A stretch of DNA of 64,000 bases from Arthrobacter rhizophilus (GCF_026241105.1 NZ_JAPFFT010000002.1:248001-312000), one strand, 5' to 3'; positions 29,047 through 38,492 are shown, counted from the first letter of the stretch. The notes: generated by a model not told the origin, from the sequence alone. Made by a program: numbers and translations.

Positions 29047-29427
29047 TCAATCCGCGTCATAGGCGGCCGCCAGAAGCTGTACTGCCTCGGCGAAACTGGC
29101 GCCCTGCGCCTTGGCCGCGGCCGAGTAGTTCGCCGCGACGGCAGCTAAGGCGCTCCAGCGGTCGTCCCGGGCGCAGACCACTGTTCCGTTCCGGCCACGG
29201 GTTGCCACCACTCCGGCCGCTTCAAGTTCCTTATACGCGCGGGCGACGGTGTGGGGCGCAACATCCAGCTCGCCAGCCAGGCTGCGCACCGCCGGAAGTT
29301 TGGTCCCGACAGGGAGGGTGCCAGCGTCAGCCAGCTCGATAATGCGGAGCCGAAGTTGCTCGTACAAAGCCACGGTGCTCGACTGGTTCGGTCGCCACGA
29401 ACCGGGAAACTCGATCGAGCCGCTCAC
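29047..29427 (-). CDS. GntR-family transcriptional regulator (YtrA type)
   Basis: A 126-residue regulator with the GntR winged helix (SSTVALYEQLRLRIIELADAGTLPVGTKLPAVRSLAGELDV, then APHTVARAYKELEAAGVVAT) and only a short C-terminal tail (about 40 residues), the mark of the YtrA subfamily that usually controls adjacent ABC transporters. Its GTG start at 29427 overlaps the stop of the upstream ABC gene by four bases, so it is the last gene of the exporter operon and probably represses it. Confidence 0.9.
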   Translation of the reverse strand: MSGSIEFPGSWRPNQSSTVALYEQLRLRIIELADAGTLPVGTKLPAVRSLAGELDVAPHTVARAYKELEAAGVVATRGRNGTVVCARDDRWSALAAVAANYSAAAKAQGASFAEAVQLLAAAYDAD

Positions 29428-31325
29428 GAGTCTTCACTCTCCCGTCGGACGGCGCGGTGCTTGGCGGTCCGTGCCGGCGTCGCGGCCAACTCGCCGTCTC
29501 CGACGGCAAATTGGGCGTCGTGCAATCGGGCATAGTGCCCGCCAAGCTCCAGCAGCGAATGATGGGTGCCGTGTTCAACGATCCGTCCGTGGTCCATGAC
29601 GAGAATTAGATCAGCGTCGCGGATGGTGGACAAGCGGTGAGCGATGACGAAAGACGTCTTGTTGCTCCGCAGTCTGTGCATCGCCTGGCGGATGAGGACT
29701 TCCGTGCGGGTATCTACCGAGCTTGTGGCTTCGTCCAGGATCAGGATGGGGCGGCCGGAGAGCCGTGCACGGGCGATGCTCAGCAATTGTCTCTGTCCCT
29801 GGCTAAGCGGTTCCCCTCCATTGCTCAGCATTGTGGAGTAGCCGTTCGGCAGCGAGCGCACAAAGTGGTCCACGTAGCTTGCCTCGGCAGCGGCCACGAT
29901 GTCAGCGTCGCTGGCACCTGGACATCCGTATTCGATGTTCTCCCGAATGGTGCCTGTGAAAATCCACGGATCTTGAAGAACCACGCCGAAGTTTCGCCGG
30001 AGATCATCACGTCCCATGCCCGCAATGTCCGCGCCGTCAATGGTGATCTTCCCCGAGCCGAGTTCATGGAAACGCATAAGGAGGCTGATCAGAGTGGTCT
30101 TCCCCGCGCCGGTGTGCCCCACAATCGCCACCGTTTGTCCCGGCTCCACGCGGAAGGACAGGTCCTCGATCAGTGGCGCATCGGCGCGGTAGCTGAAAAC
30201 AATGCGTTCAAAGGAAACCCTTCCCGACGGGAGATCGAACTGCGCATCGGGCTGCCTGCCGGACCCAGTCACCGAACCAGCCCCGGTGCGCACGCCAGTC
30301 GCGGTTTCCGTCGACAATTCCGGTTCGTCCAACAACTCGAAGACCCTGCTGGCGGAAACCGCGCATGATTGCAGGACCTGGGCCATGCCGCCGATCTGGC
30401 CCAACGGCTGGCTGAAGAGCCGGTTGAATTGTATGAAAGCCTGGATCCCGCCGATACTCATCGCGCCGGCAAGGAACTGGAATGCCCCCACAATCGCAAC
30501 CCCCACATAGCTGGCGTTCGAGACGAAAGCCATGAGCGGCATCAGCAGTCCGGATGCGAACTGTGCCTTGGAACTGGCGGAATATAGTCCGTCGTTGTGG
30601 GCAGCGAAGCGGTCGGCCATCGCAGATCGCGCGCCGAAAAGCTTGATGGTTTCGTGGCCGGTTGCCGTCTCCTCCACAAGTGAGTTGACGTCTCCCGTAG
30701 CCTCCCACTGCCGGACAAAGTACTTCTGCGAGCGCCGCGTCACCACAACGGATGCGAGGGCAGACACCGGAACAGCCAACAGGGACACGAGAGCCAGCAA
30801 GGGTGAGAGCAGCAGCATCATCCCCAGGGATCCGATGACCATCAACGCTGAGGTCAGGAGTTGCGCAAGGAGTTGGTTGAGGGTTTGTGCCACGTTGTCG
30901 AGATCGTTGGTGGCACGGCTGAGAACATCTCCCCGGGAGCGGCCGTCGTAGTAGGCCACGGGAAGCCGATGCAATTTCGCTTCCACCGCTTCCCGGAGGT
31001 CGTGCGCGAGCCGCTGGACAGCGAGGGCGTTGAGCCGGCCCTGGGCCCAACTGAGCAGCGAGGCGACCGCGTACATGGAGGCGGCAACGAGCAACAGCAT
31101 GACAAATCGCCCGGTGTTGAACGGTGCGCCGAAGACGGTGGCTGCGATGACGTCGGTGGCGTCGCCGAGTATCTTGGGGGCCGCGACGTTGAGCGTGGCA
31201 AAACCGCAGATGCACAGAATCGCGGCGGTCATGACTCCCCTCGAGGGCTTCAGCAAGCCCGCGAGGCGGAGAAGCGATGGCGCCGGCTTCTCAGCGGGGG
31301 TGCGGTGCGCGCTATCGCCGCTCAT
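29424..31325 (-). CDS. ABC exporter half-transporter, subunit B (membrane + ATPase)
   Basis: Type IV ABC exporter half of 633 aa: six membrane helices in the first 330 residues, then an ATPase with Walker A GHTGAGKTT, signature LSQGQ, Walker B ILILDEATSSVD with the catalytic Glu retained, and H-loop VIAHRLSTI. The upstream gene encodes a partner with a degenerate Walker B, so the two likely form a heterodimer like TM287/288 or BmrCD. Start overlaps the partner's stop in ATGA. A long loop between membrane domain and ATPase (TATGVRTGAGSVTGSGRQPD) is low complexity. Multidrug or lipid export is the family expectation. Confidence 0.9.
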   Translation of the reverse strand: MSGDSAHRTPAEKPAPSLLRLAGLLKPSRGVMTAAILCICGFATLNVAAPKILGDATDVIAATVFGAPFNTGRFVMLLLVAASMYAVASLLSWAQGRLNALAVQRLAHDLREAVEAKLHRLPVAYYDGRSRGDVLSRATNDLDNVAQTLNQLLAQLLTSALMVIGSLGMMLLLSPLLALVSLLAVPVSALASVVVTRRSQKYFVRQWEATGDVNSLVEETATGHETIKLFGARSAMADRFAAHNDGLYSASSKAQFASGLLMPLMAFVSNASYVGVAIVGAFQFLAGAMSIGGIQAFIQFNRLFSQPLGQIGGMAQVLQSCAVSASRVFELLDEPELSTETATGVRTGAGSVTGSGRQPDAQFDLPSGRVSFERIVFSYRADAPLIEDLSFRVEPGQTVAIVGHTGAGKTTLISLLMRFHELGSGKITIDGADIAGMGRDDLRRNFGVVLQDPWIFTGTIRENIEYGCPGASDADIVAAAEASYVDHFVRSLPNGYSTMLSNGGEPLSQGQRQLLSIARARLSGRPILILDEATSSVDTRTEVLIRQAMHRLRSNKTSFVIAHRLSTIRDADLILVMDHGRIVEHGTHHSLLELGGHYARLHDAQFAVGDGELAATPARTAKHRAVRRESEDS

Positions 31326-33067
31326 GCGGCTTCTTCCGTTTCGAGCTGGGACGCTACGATCTCCCGGTAGGTCTCCGAGGACACGAGGAGTTCCTCGTGG
31401 GTTCCCTTTGCCACCAGACGGCCCTGGTCGATGAGGAGTATCTGGTCCGCCGACACCACCGTATTGACCCTCTGGGCGACGATGATGACGGTTGCCTCCC
31501 GAAGTTCGGGTTCGAGTGCGGCCCGGAGCCTTGCCTCGGTCGCCGTGTCCAGGGCTGAGAAACTGTCGTCAAACAAATAGACGGATGCTGGGCGCAAGAT
31601 TGCGCGGGCAATGCACAAGCGCTGCCGCTGGCCTCCGGAGAGACCGGCACCGCTCTGGGACAGGGTGGTTTCCAGCCCTTGGGGCAGTTCGGCCACGAAA
31701 TCTTCTGCCTGGGCCGTCTCGAGGGCTTGCCACAATTGGGAGTCCGTTGCCGACGGCAGTGAAAGGCGCAGGTTTTCCGCGATGGTTCCACGGAACAGCC
31801 ATGTCTCCTGGGGCACGACGGCGAGCCGGCTGCGCAAGGCACCCAGGGGAACCGTGGCGATGTCCTGGCCATCGAGCGAGATGCTTCCGCTTGTCGCTTC
31901 AAGGAGCCTTGGCACAAGGCTGACCATAGTTGACTTGCCGCTTCCGGTGGAGCCGATCACCGCCGTCGTGGTTCCCGGGGCCGCTTCGAAAGAGATGCCT
32001 TCCAACACCGGTGCCTCGGCTCCCGGATAGGCGAAGGAGACGTTGTTGAAGCTCAAGCCCCCCGTCCGCTCAGGTCCTGCCGTCCTCCCGCCGGTTGGGT
32101 TTCCCGGCAGGGCCGATTCGGATTCAGTGTTGAGCACTTCGGTGACGCGTTCGGCGCTGACGGACGCACGGGGAGCCGTGCTCAGCACATACATGGCCAT
32201 CATGATCGCGAGGAGGATTTGCATGATGTAGGCGATGAATGCGGTGAGTGCACCCAATTTCATGTCGCCGTCGATGATGCGGTGGCCACCGAGCCAGACC
32301 ACCCCCACTGAGGACAGGTTGACGACGATCATGACGAGCGGAAGCATGGCAGCGACAATCCGGGCAGCACGGAGATTGTTGTTTGTCAGGGTGTCATTGG
32401 CGGCCTCGAACCGTCTCATCTCAAATGGTTGGCGGACAAAGGCCCTGATGACTGCGGTGCCCAGGATCTGTTCGCGAAGCACGCTGTTGATCCTGTCCAC
32501 CAAGCCCTGGCCCTCACGGTACAGCGGTACGAGCTTGCGGACGATCAAGAGCATGATGATCAGCAGCACGGGAATGATCGCAAAAACGATCCACGACAGG
32601 GCCACGTCCTGTTCGGCTGCAAGAATGACGCCGCCTATGCCCATGACCGGCGCTGCCACCAGCATGCTGAACACGAGCACCGTAATGTTCTGCAGCTGCA
32701 GGACGTCATTGGTGGTCCTGACCACGAGGCTGGCGGGGCCGAAGGCCGCTACGTCCTGGTCCGGCAGGGTATGGATCTTGTCGAATAGGTCCTGCCGCAG
32801 CCGCCTGCCAAACTTCATGGCGACGATGGCACCAAGGTAGCCGGCTAGCACTGCTGCAACCACCTGGACGACTGCGAGGAGCAGCATCCAACCGCCCAGT
32901 CGCAATATCACTTCGCTGTTCCCGGCGACGAGGCCGTCGTCGACGATCTTGGCGTTGAAAGTGGGCAGGAGGAGTGTGGCTCCGATCTGGACCAGTTGCA
33001 GTACAACTATGGCCAGTACGCGGGTCTTGTAGGGGGCTAGGCGCTGCAGCAGCAAGGATGCCAGCAC
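31322..33067 (-). CDS. ABC exporter half-transporter, subunit A (degenerate catalytic site)
   Basis: A 581-residue exporter half with six membrane helices and an ATPase carrying Walker A GSTGSGKST, signature GLSGGQRQRL and Walker B VYLFDDSFSALD. The residue after the Walker B Asp is Asp instead of the catalytic Glu, and the H-loop reads IVAQRVNTV with Gln instead of His, both typical of the degenerate site in heterodimeric exporters. The frame runs to 33136, but GTG 33067, with GGAGG five bases before it, is preferred because a promoter TAGAAT (33135-33140) overlaps the upstream ATG. First gene of the ABC-ABC-GntR operon. Confidence 0.9.
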   Translation of the reverse strand: MLASLLLQRLAPYKTRVLAIVVLQLVQIGATLLLPTFNAKIVDDGLVAGNSEVILRLGGWMLLLAVVQVVAAVLAGYLGAIVAMKFGRRLRQDLFDKIHTLPDQDVAAFGPASLVVRTTNDVLQLQNITVLVFSMLVAAPVMGIGGVILAAEQDVALSWIVFAIIPVLLIIMLLIVRKLVPLYREGQGLVDRINSVLREQILGTAVIRAFVRQPFEMRRFEAANDTLTNNNLRAARIVAAMLPLVMIVVNLSSVGVVWLGGHRIIDGDMKLGALTAFIAYIMQILLAIMMAMYVLSTAPRASVSAERVTEVLNTESESALPGNPTGGRTAGPERTGGLSFNNVSFAYPGAEAPVLEGISFEAAPGTTTAVIGSTGSGKSTMVSLVPRLLEATSGSISLDGQDIATVPLGALRSRLAVVPQETWLFRGTIAENLRLSLPSATDSQLWQALETAQAEDFVAELPQGLETTLSQSGAGLSGGQRQRLCIARAILRPASVYLFDDSFSALDTATEARLRAALEPELREATVIIVAQRVNTVVSADQILLIDQGRLVAKGTHEELLVSSETYREIVASQLETEEAA

Positions 33068-33202
33068 TTTGCCTCCAATCGTTGGTCTCCGGAGCGGCGG
33101 ATTCCACACGATTCCGCCCCGCGATGGCCTTGTCATTCTAGTTCAGATCACACTGGGATTCGCTGCAATTCCGGCACTTACGGAGCCAAGAATCGCTCCC
33201 TC

Positions 33203-33994
33203 TTAGCCGCGTTTTCGGGCCACGGCGAAAATCCTGCGGAAGGGAAACACGGTCCCGTGCCGGTCTGTCGGATAGGCCCCGCGCAGCATGGCTGCGTACT
33301 GGTTTTCGAAAGCGGAGGCTTCGCCCTCGGGGAGGGCGGCAAGCACAGGACGGAGACCCGTCCCCCGCACCCAGTGCAGCACGGGGTCGGGTCCCGGTAG
33401 GAGTTGCTGGTAGGTGGTTTCCCAGGCGTCGGCGTCGCATCCGGCGTCGAGCATGATCCGGAGATAGTCGGCTGGTTCCCCGACGGCATCGTCGTGACGC
33501 AGCACACCGGACAATCTTCCGGACCATTCCGGCGAAGCGGCCAGCTGGCGCATCAGTACATGGGAGGGGGCACCGAAGTTTCCCGGGACCTGCAGGGCAA
33601 ACCACGCACGGGGCTTCAGCGCGTCCAGCCACCCGGCGAGCATGGCCAGGTGTCCGGGCACCCATTGCAGGGCCGCGTTACTGACTACGACGTCGGTGTC
33701 TGCTTCCGGTGTCCACTCGGCGATGTCGGCGCGCTCGAACGAAAGACCAGGCCGGGCGGCAGTGAGGGGTTCGGCTTTCGCCAGCATCTCGGCAGAAGAG
33801 TCCAGCCCGACGACGGCGGCACCGGGCCAGCGCGTCGCGAGGGACGCTGTCAGGTTCCCCGGACCGCAGCCCAGATCCACCACGTGCCGAGGATCCTCCG
33901 CCAGGATTCCCGAGGTCAGGTTAAAAAACGGGCGGTCGCGGTGATTGCCGAACTCGACGTACTTGGCTGGATCCCATTTCACTGCTGTCTCCAT
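33203..33994 (-). CDS. tam: Trans-aconitate 2-methyltransferase-like SAM methyltransferase
   Basis: Cytosolic methyltransferase, 263 aa. It has the SAM-binding HVVDLGCGPGNLTASLATRWPGA motif, AVVGLDSSAEMLAKA, and the Tam-type blocks WDPAKYVEFGNHRDRPFFNLT at the start, FALQVPGNFGAPSHVLMRQLA and later WETTYQQLLPGPDPVLHWVRGTGLRPVL. In E. coli Tam methylates trans-aconitate that would inhibit aconitase. An in-frame region extends to 34105 across the divergent helicase start; ATG 33994, after the predicted -10 at 34023-34028, is preferred. Confidence 0.86.
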   Translation of the reverse strand: METAVKWDPAKYVEFGNHRDRPFFNLTSGILAEDPRHVVDLGCGPGNLTASLATRWPGAAVVGLDSSAEMLAKAEPLTAARPGLSFERADIAEWTPEADTDVVVSNAALQWVPGHLAMLAGWLDALKPRAWFALQVPGNFGAPSHVLMRQLAASPEWSGRLSGVLRHDDAVGEPADYLRIMLDAGCDADAWETTYQQLLPGPDPVLHWVRGTGLRPVLAALPEGEASAFENQYAAMLRGAYPTDRHGTVFPFRRIFAVARKRG

Positions 33995-34022
33995 CGTCCG
34001 TCTCCACGGTCTCTTCCTCTCC

Positions 34023-34032
34023 ACACTAAGCT
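34023..34032. promoter_or_regulatory. Overlapping divergent -10 boxes for tam and the helicase gene
   Basis: The ten bases ACACTAAGCT contain TAAGCT (plus, 34027-34032), eight bases before the helicase ATG, and on the other strand TAGTGT (34023-34028), about 30 bases before the tam ATG. The two -10 elements share two bases, so the polymerases cannot occupy both promoters together. Confidence 0.55.
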
Positions 34033-34040
34033 GGAAGGCA

Positions 34041-36602
34041 ATGAAACTTCTTGAGCAGCTTCCGGTAACATCCAACGCTGGAACCTCCGACGCCGGATCG
34101 GGCAACGGACGCGTTGACCCGGACGAAATCTACACACGCTTCGTCGAGTGGACGGAGAGCCGCGGGCTGCAGCTATACCCTGCCCAGGATGAAGCCATCA
34201 TGGAACTCGCCTCCGGCTCCAATGTCATCCTGGCTACACCTACCGGCTCCGGAAAGTCGCTGGTAGCCATCGCGGCGCATTTCGAGGCCATGTCCAGGGG
34301 AATGCGCAGCTACTACACCGCCCCCATCAAGGCCTTGGTCTCCGAGAAGTTCTTCGCCCTCTGCGAGATCTTCGGGGCGGAGAACGTCGGCATGATCACG
34401 GGCGACTCGGGGGTCAACCAGGACGCGCCCATCATCTGCTGCACGGCCGAAATCCTCGCCAACATCGCCCTGCGCGAAGGCAAGGGAGCCGAACTCGGCA
34501 CGGTCATCATGGACGAGTTCCACTTCTACTCGGATCCCCAGCGCGGTTGGGCCTGGCAGGTGCCGCTCTTGGAGCTCCCGCAGGCCCAGTTCCTCCTGAT
34601 GTCAGCGACTTTGGGGGACGTCAGCCGCTTCGAAACCGGCCTGACCGAACTCACCGGGCGGTCCACCACCACCGTCAGCTCAGCCGAACGCCCCATCCCC
34701 CTGCACTATTACTTCCAGGAAACTCCTGTCCATGAAACCCTCGAGGAACTCCTGAGCACCAAGCAGGTTCCGGTTTATGTGGTGCATTTCAGCCAGGTCG
34801 AGGCGATCGAACGCGCCCAAAACCTCATGAGCGTCAACATGTGCACCCGCGAGGAGAAGGACAAGATTGCCGAGCTGATTGCCGGCTTCAGGTTCGCTGC
34901 CGGCTTCGGCAAGACCCTGAACCGGTTGGTCCGCCACGGCATCGGTGTCCATCACGCGGGCATGCTGCCCAAGTACAGGCGGCTCGTGGAGCAATTGGCC
35001 CAGGCCGGACTCCTGAAGGTCATCTGCGGTACCGACACGCTCGGCGTGGGAATCAACGTTCCCATCCGCACCGTCCTCTTGACGGCCCTGAGCAAGTACG
35101 ACGGCGTCCGCACCCGTTTGCTGAACTCCCGCGAGTTCCATCAGATCGCCGGCCGCGCGGGCCGGGCAGGCTATGACACCGCTGGAACGGTTGTGGTGCA
35201 GGCTCCCGAACACGTGGTGGAGAACGCGAAGGCGATGGCCAAGGCCACCGCGAAATTCGGTGACGACCAGAAGAAGCTGCGGCAAGTCGTCCGAAAGAAG
35301 CCGCCCGAGGGCTTCGTCTCCTGGGGGCAACCCACCTTCACGCGTTTAGTGGAGTCGGTCCCGGACCCGTTGACCTCGAGTTTCACTGTGACGCATGCGA
35401 TGTTGCTCAACTTGATGGAACGTCCCGGCGACCCGTTCGCCGCCACGCGCCGCCTCCTCACCGAAAACCACGAGGCCCGGTCCGCCCAGCTGCAGCTCAT
35501 GAAGAAAGCCCTGGGTATCTACCGCGAGCTGTTGGCCGCAGGAGTGGTGGAACGCATTCCCGAAGCCGAGCAGGAGACGGAAGGCCGTTCCGTTCGCTTG
35601 ACCGTCCACCTGCAAGCCAACTTCGCACTGAACCAACCGCTCTCGCCGTTTGCGCTTGCGGCGCTGGAGCTCCTGGACCCGGAGTCGCCGTCGTACGCTT
35701 TGGACGTTGTGTCCGTGATCGAGGCAACCCTCGAGAAACCCCGCCAGATCCTCTCTGCGCAGCAAAAGAAGGCACGCGGCGAGGCCGTCGCAGCGATGAA
35801 GGCCGATGGCATTGATTATGACCAGCGCATGGCGATGCTCGAAGAGGTCAGCTACCCGCAGCCCCTCGCGGAGATTCTGGGCGAAGCTTTCGAGGTCTAC
35901 CGCAAGGCCGCTCCATGGGTGGGCGACTTTGAGCTCGCGCCCAAGTCGGTGGTACGCGATATGTACGAGCGCGCCATGAACTTCGGTGAATTCGTCCAGT
36001 TCTATGGACTGGCCCGCTCCGAGGGCATTGTGTTGCGATATCTGGCCGATGGCTTCAAGGCCTTGCGCCAAACGGTCCCGCAGGACGCGCTCCGGGAAGA
36101 CCTCGAGGACCTCACAGCGTGGCTGGGCGAACTGGTCCGCCAAGTCGACTCCAGCCTGCTGGACGAATGGGAGGAGCTCACGTCCGGCGCGGCCCCAACG
36201 CCGCACGACGCCCCGCCTCCCCCGCCGCCGTCCCTCACGTCCAACACCCGTGCCTTCCGGGTCATGGTCCGCAACGAAATGTTCCGGCGCGTCGAGCTGT
36301 TCGCCGACGAGGATGCCGCCGCTTTGGGCGAGCTCGACGCCGGCAGCGGCTGGGATGCCGAACACTGGGAAGACGTCCTGGACGACTATTTCGACGAACA
36401 CGAGGACATCGGGACCGGCCCCGATGCCCGCGGCCCGGGCCTCCTCATGATCACCGAGGAACCTGGCATCTGGCGTGTGCGGCAGATCTTCGACGACCCC
36501 GCCCGCAATCATGATTGGGGCATTTCCGCCGAAGTGGACCTGGCAGCCTCGGACGAGAGCGGTACCGCCGTGGTCAGGGTGACCGCGGTCAACCGTCTCT
36601 AG
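34041..36602 (+). CDS. DEAD/DEAH-box helicase, SKI2-like (DUF3516 family)
   Basis: An 853-residue superfamily 2 helicase. Motifs are I ATPTGSGKS (65-73), II DEFH (158-161, in MDEFHFYSDPQRGW), III SAT (188-190), IV-V region VICGTDTLGVGINVP and VI QIAGRAGRAGY (368-378). The C-terminal 400 residues include the actinobacterial DUF3516-type domain with a Pro-rich linker (DAPPPPPPS, near residue 730). Homology suggests RNA or DNA unwinding; no function is established in this group as far as I know. ATG 34041 follows GGAAGG, and the leader is only one or two bases if the -10 at 34027 is used. Confidence 0.9.
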   Translation: MKLLEQLPVTSNAGTSDAGSGNGRVDPDEIYTRFVEWTESRGLQLYPAQDEAIMELASGSNVILATPTGSGKSLVAIAAHFEAMSRGMRSYYTAPIKALVSEKFFALCEIFGAENVGMITGDSGVNQDAPIICCTAEILANIALREGKGAELGTVIMDEFHFYSDPQRGWAWQVPLLELPQAQFLLMSATLGDVSRFETGLTELTGRSTTTVSSAERPIPLHYYFQETPVHETLEELLSTKQVPVYVVHFSQVEAIERAQNLMSVNMCTREEKDKIAELIAGFRFAAGFGKTLNRLVRHGIGVHHAGMLPKYRRLVEQLAQAGLLKVICGTDTLGVGINVPIRTVLLTALSKYDGVRTRLLNSREFHQIAGRAGRAGYDTAGTVVVQAPEHVVENAKAMAKATAKFGDDQKKLRQVVRKKPPEGFVSWGQPTFTRLVESVPDPLTSSFTVTHAMLLNLMERPGDPFAATRRLLTENHEARSAQLQLMKKALGIYRELLAAGVVERIPEAEQETEGRSVRLTVHLQANFALNQPLSPFALAALELLDPESPSYALDVVSVIEATLEKPRQILSAQQKKARGEAVAAMKADGIDYDQRMAMLEEVSYPQPLAEILGEAFEVYRKAAPWVGDFELAPKSVVRDMYERAMNFGEFVQFYGLARSEGIVLRYLADGFKALRQTVPQDALREDLEDLTAWLGELVRQVDSSLLDEWEELTSGAAPTPHDAPPPPPPSLTSNTRAFRVMVRNEMFRRVELFADEDAAALGELDAGSGWDAEHWEDVLDDYFDEHEDIGTGPDARGPGLLMITEEPGIWRVRQIFDDPARNHDWGISAEVDLAASDESGTAVVRVTAVNRL

Positions 36603-36610
36603 GCTCCTAG

Positions 36611-36625
36611 TAAGCTCGAATCATG
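36611..36625 (+). promoter_or_regulatory. Leaderless promoter of the GNAT gene
   Basis: A -10 TAAGCT (36611-36616), six bases, then ATG 36623. It begins nine bases after the helicase stop, so the acetyltransferase and hydrolase pair can be transcribed independently. Confidence 0.6.
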
Positions 36626-37123
36626 AGTGTTATCCGCCCTGCCACCGTGTCCGATGTCCCCGCGATCCTGCAGATGATCCACGAGCTTGCGGTGTACGAA
36701 AAAGAGCCCGACGCCGTGAAAAACACGCCGGAGATGCTGACCGCTGCCCTGTTCGGCGAGAATCCGCGGGTGTATGCGCACATGGCGGAGAACGCCGCCG
36801 GAGACGTCCAGGGCTTCGCCTTGTGGTTCCTGAACTACTCCACGTGGGAAGGTGTCCACGGCATCTACCTTGAGGACCTTTACGTCACGCCCGATGCGCG
36901 TGGTGAGGGCCATGGCAAGGCACTCCTGCAGCATCTGGCCGCCACCGCCGTGGAACGCGAATACGCAAGGGTGGAATGGAGCGTCCTGGACTGGAACGAA
37001 CCGTCCATTAACTTCTATCGCAGCCTGGGCGCCGTGCCCATGGACGGCTGGTCCACCTTCCGGCTTGCCGGAGAAGCCCTGGGTGCCTTTGGCAGCGATG
37101 ACAGGGTCTTGACGCGTGGCTGA
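36623..37123 (+). CDS. GNAT-family N-acetyltransferase (diamine acetyltransferase-like)
   Basis: A 166-residue acetyltransferase. The order of conserved blocks resembles spermidine/spermine acetyltransferase: IRPATVSDVPAILQMIHELAVYEKEPDAV at the start, WEGVHGIYLEDLYVTPDARGEGHGKALL (acetyl-CoA pyrophosphate loop RGEGHGKA) and WSVLDWNEPSINFYRSLGA with the catalytic Tyr near the end. A polyamine or amino group substrate is likely but unproven. It overlaps the following hydrolase by eight bases. Confidence 0.88.
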   Translation: MSVIRPATVSDVPAILQMIHELAVYEKEPDAVKNTPEMLTAALFGENPRVYAHMAENAAGDVQGFALWFLNYSTWEGVHGIYLEDLYVTPDARGEGHGKALLQHLAATAVEREYARVEWSVLDWNEPSINFYRSLGAVPMDGWSTFRLAGEALGAFGSDDRVLTRG

Positions 37124-38465
37124 GCGCATGGCCGGGCAAGCGGCACACACCACACGGGCACGTCACGAATTCCGTGGCGTCCGGACCACCGAGCATTTCT
37201 TCACGGTGCCCCTCGACCATTGGCTTTCCGAGAGTGAAGCTCCCGGCGACGGCGCTGCCGAGACAATCGCCGTCTTCGCCCGGGAGTTCGTCTCCGCGGA
37301 GCACTCGGCTGAAGACGCGGCCCGGCTGCCGTGGTTGCTCTACCTCCAAGGCGGGCCGGGCGGACGCGGAACGCGGACCACGTCCTTGTCCGGCTGGATG
37401 AAGGCTGCCGCAAGAAGCTTCCGCATCCTGATGCTCGACCAACGCGGCACGGGCCTGTCGACTCCAGCGGACCGCAACACCCTCCCGCTTCGAGGCGATG
37501 CAGCGGCCCAAGCGGACTACCTGGCGCATTTCCGGGCCGACTCGATCGTGGCCGACGCCGAACTCATCCGGAAAACCTTGGGCTCGGAACCGTGGACTGT
37601 CCTTGGCCAGAGCTTCGGTGGTTTCTGCGCGCTGACATACCTTTCCTTCGCTCCGGAAGGCCTTCGCGAAGTGCTCATCACGGGAGGGCTTGCGCCGTTG
37701 GAAGGCCCGGCCGAGCGCGTCTACCGGGCCACCTTCCAACGGGTCGCGGAACGGAACGCGGAGTACTTCGCCTGGTATCCGGAGGACCGCGAGGTGGTGA
37801 CCCGGATCGCGCGGCATCTGGACGCCACGAAGGAGCGGCTGCCTAGTGGAGAACGCCTGACCGCGGAGCGCTTCCAAATGGTGGGATCGTTCCTGGGCGG
37901 GAACACCCGCGTGGATGCCCTCCACACCCTCCTGGAGGACGCCTTTGTACCCTCCGCGGATGGAGAGCGGCTTTCTGACGCCTTCCTGGAGCAGGTCCAT
38001 GGACTCGTATCCCGGGCATCGAATCCCTTGTACGCGGTCATGCACGAGGCCATCTACGGCCAAGAGCAGGCCACGGACTGGGCGGCTTGGCGCGTGCTCG
38101 CGGAATTCCCGGAGTTCCAGCCCGAGGCCGCGGAGCCGCTCCTGACAGGCGAAATGGTCTACCCCTGGTATTTCGAGCAGGATCCGGCCTTGGTGCCCTT
38201 GCAGGACGTGGCTGCCCTTTTGGCCGGCAAGCAGGACTGGAAACCCCTCTACGATGTGGCCCGCCTGGCCGCGAACACGGTACCCGTGGCGGCTGCGGTG
38301 TATCGCGACGACATCTATGTGGACTTCCAGCTATCCATGGAGACCGCAGCCGCTGTGCGCGGACTGCAGGCCTGGACCACCGGGGACTTCCACCACGATG
38401 GTATCGGCGAAGACGGGGAAGGAATCTTCAACCGTCTCTTGGGGATGGTGCGCGGCAAGAACTGA
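37116..38465 (+). CDS. Alpha/beta-fold hydrolase, proline iminopeptidase-like (S33 family)
   Basis: A 449-residue hydrolase of the S33 group that removes N-terminal proline or other residues. It has the oxyanion motif YLQGGPGGRGTR (77-87), LMLDQRGTGLST (106-116) and the nucleophile elbow GQSFGGF with Ser166. The catalytic Asp and His are expected near MVYPWYFEQD and the FHHDGIGEDGE end. No signal peptide is visible. The start GTG 37116 lies inside the acetyltransferase gene; ATG 37128 is an alternative. Confidence 0.86.
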   Translation: MAERMAGQAAHTTRARHEFRGVRTTEHFFTVPLDHWLSESEAPGDGAAETIAVFAREFVSAEHSAEDAARLPWLLYLQGGPGGRGTRTTSLSGWMKAAARSFRILMLDQRGTGLSTPADRNTLPLRGDAAAQADYLAHFRADSIVADAELIRKTLGSEPWTVLGQSFGGFCALTYLSFAPEGLREVLITGGLAPLEGPAERVYRATFQRVAERNAEYFAWYPEDREVVTRIARHLDATKERLPSGERLTAERFQMVGSFLGGNTRVDALHTLLEDAFVPSADGERLSDAFLEQVHGLVSRASNPLYAVMHEAIYGQEQATDWAAWRVLAEFPEFQPEAAEPLLTGEMVYPWYFEQDPALVPLQDVAALLAGKQDWKPLYDVARLAANTVPVAAAVYRDDIYVDFQLSMETAAAVRGLQAWTTGDFHHDGIGEDGEGIFNRLLGMVRGKN

Positions 38466-38492
38466 ACCCCGGCCACAGTGATGACCGGGGTT
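38465..38492. terminator. Hairpin between convergent hydrolase and terC genes
   Basis: AACCCCGG (38465-38472) pairs perfectly with CCGGGGTT (38485-38492) around a 12-base loop, right at the hydrolase stop. It can act in both directions, terminating the plus-strand operon and, less directly, terC. Confidence 0.7.
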
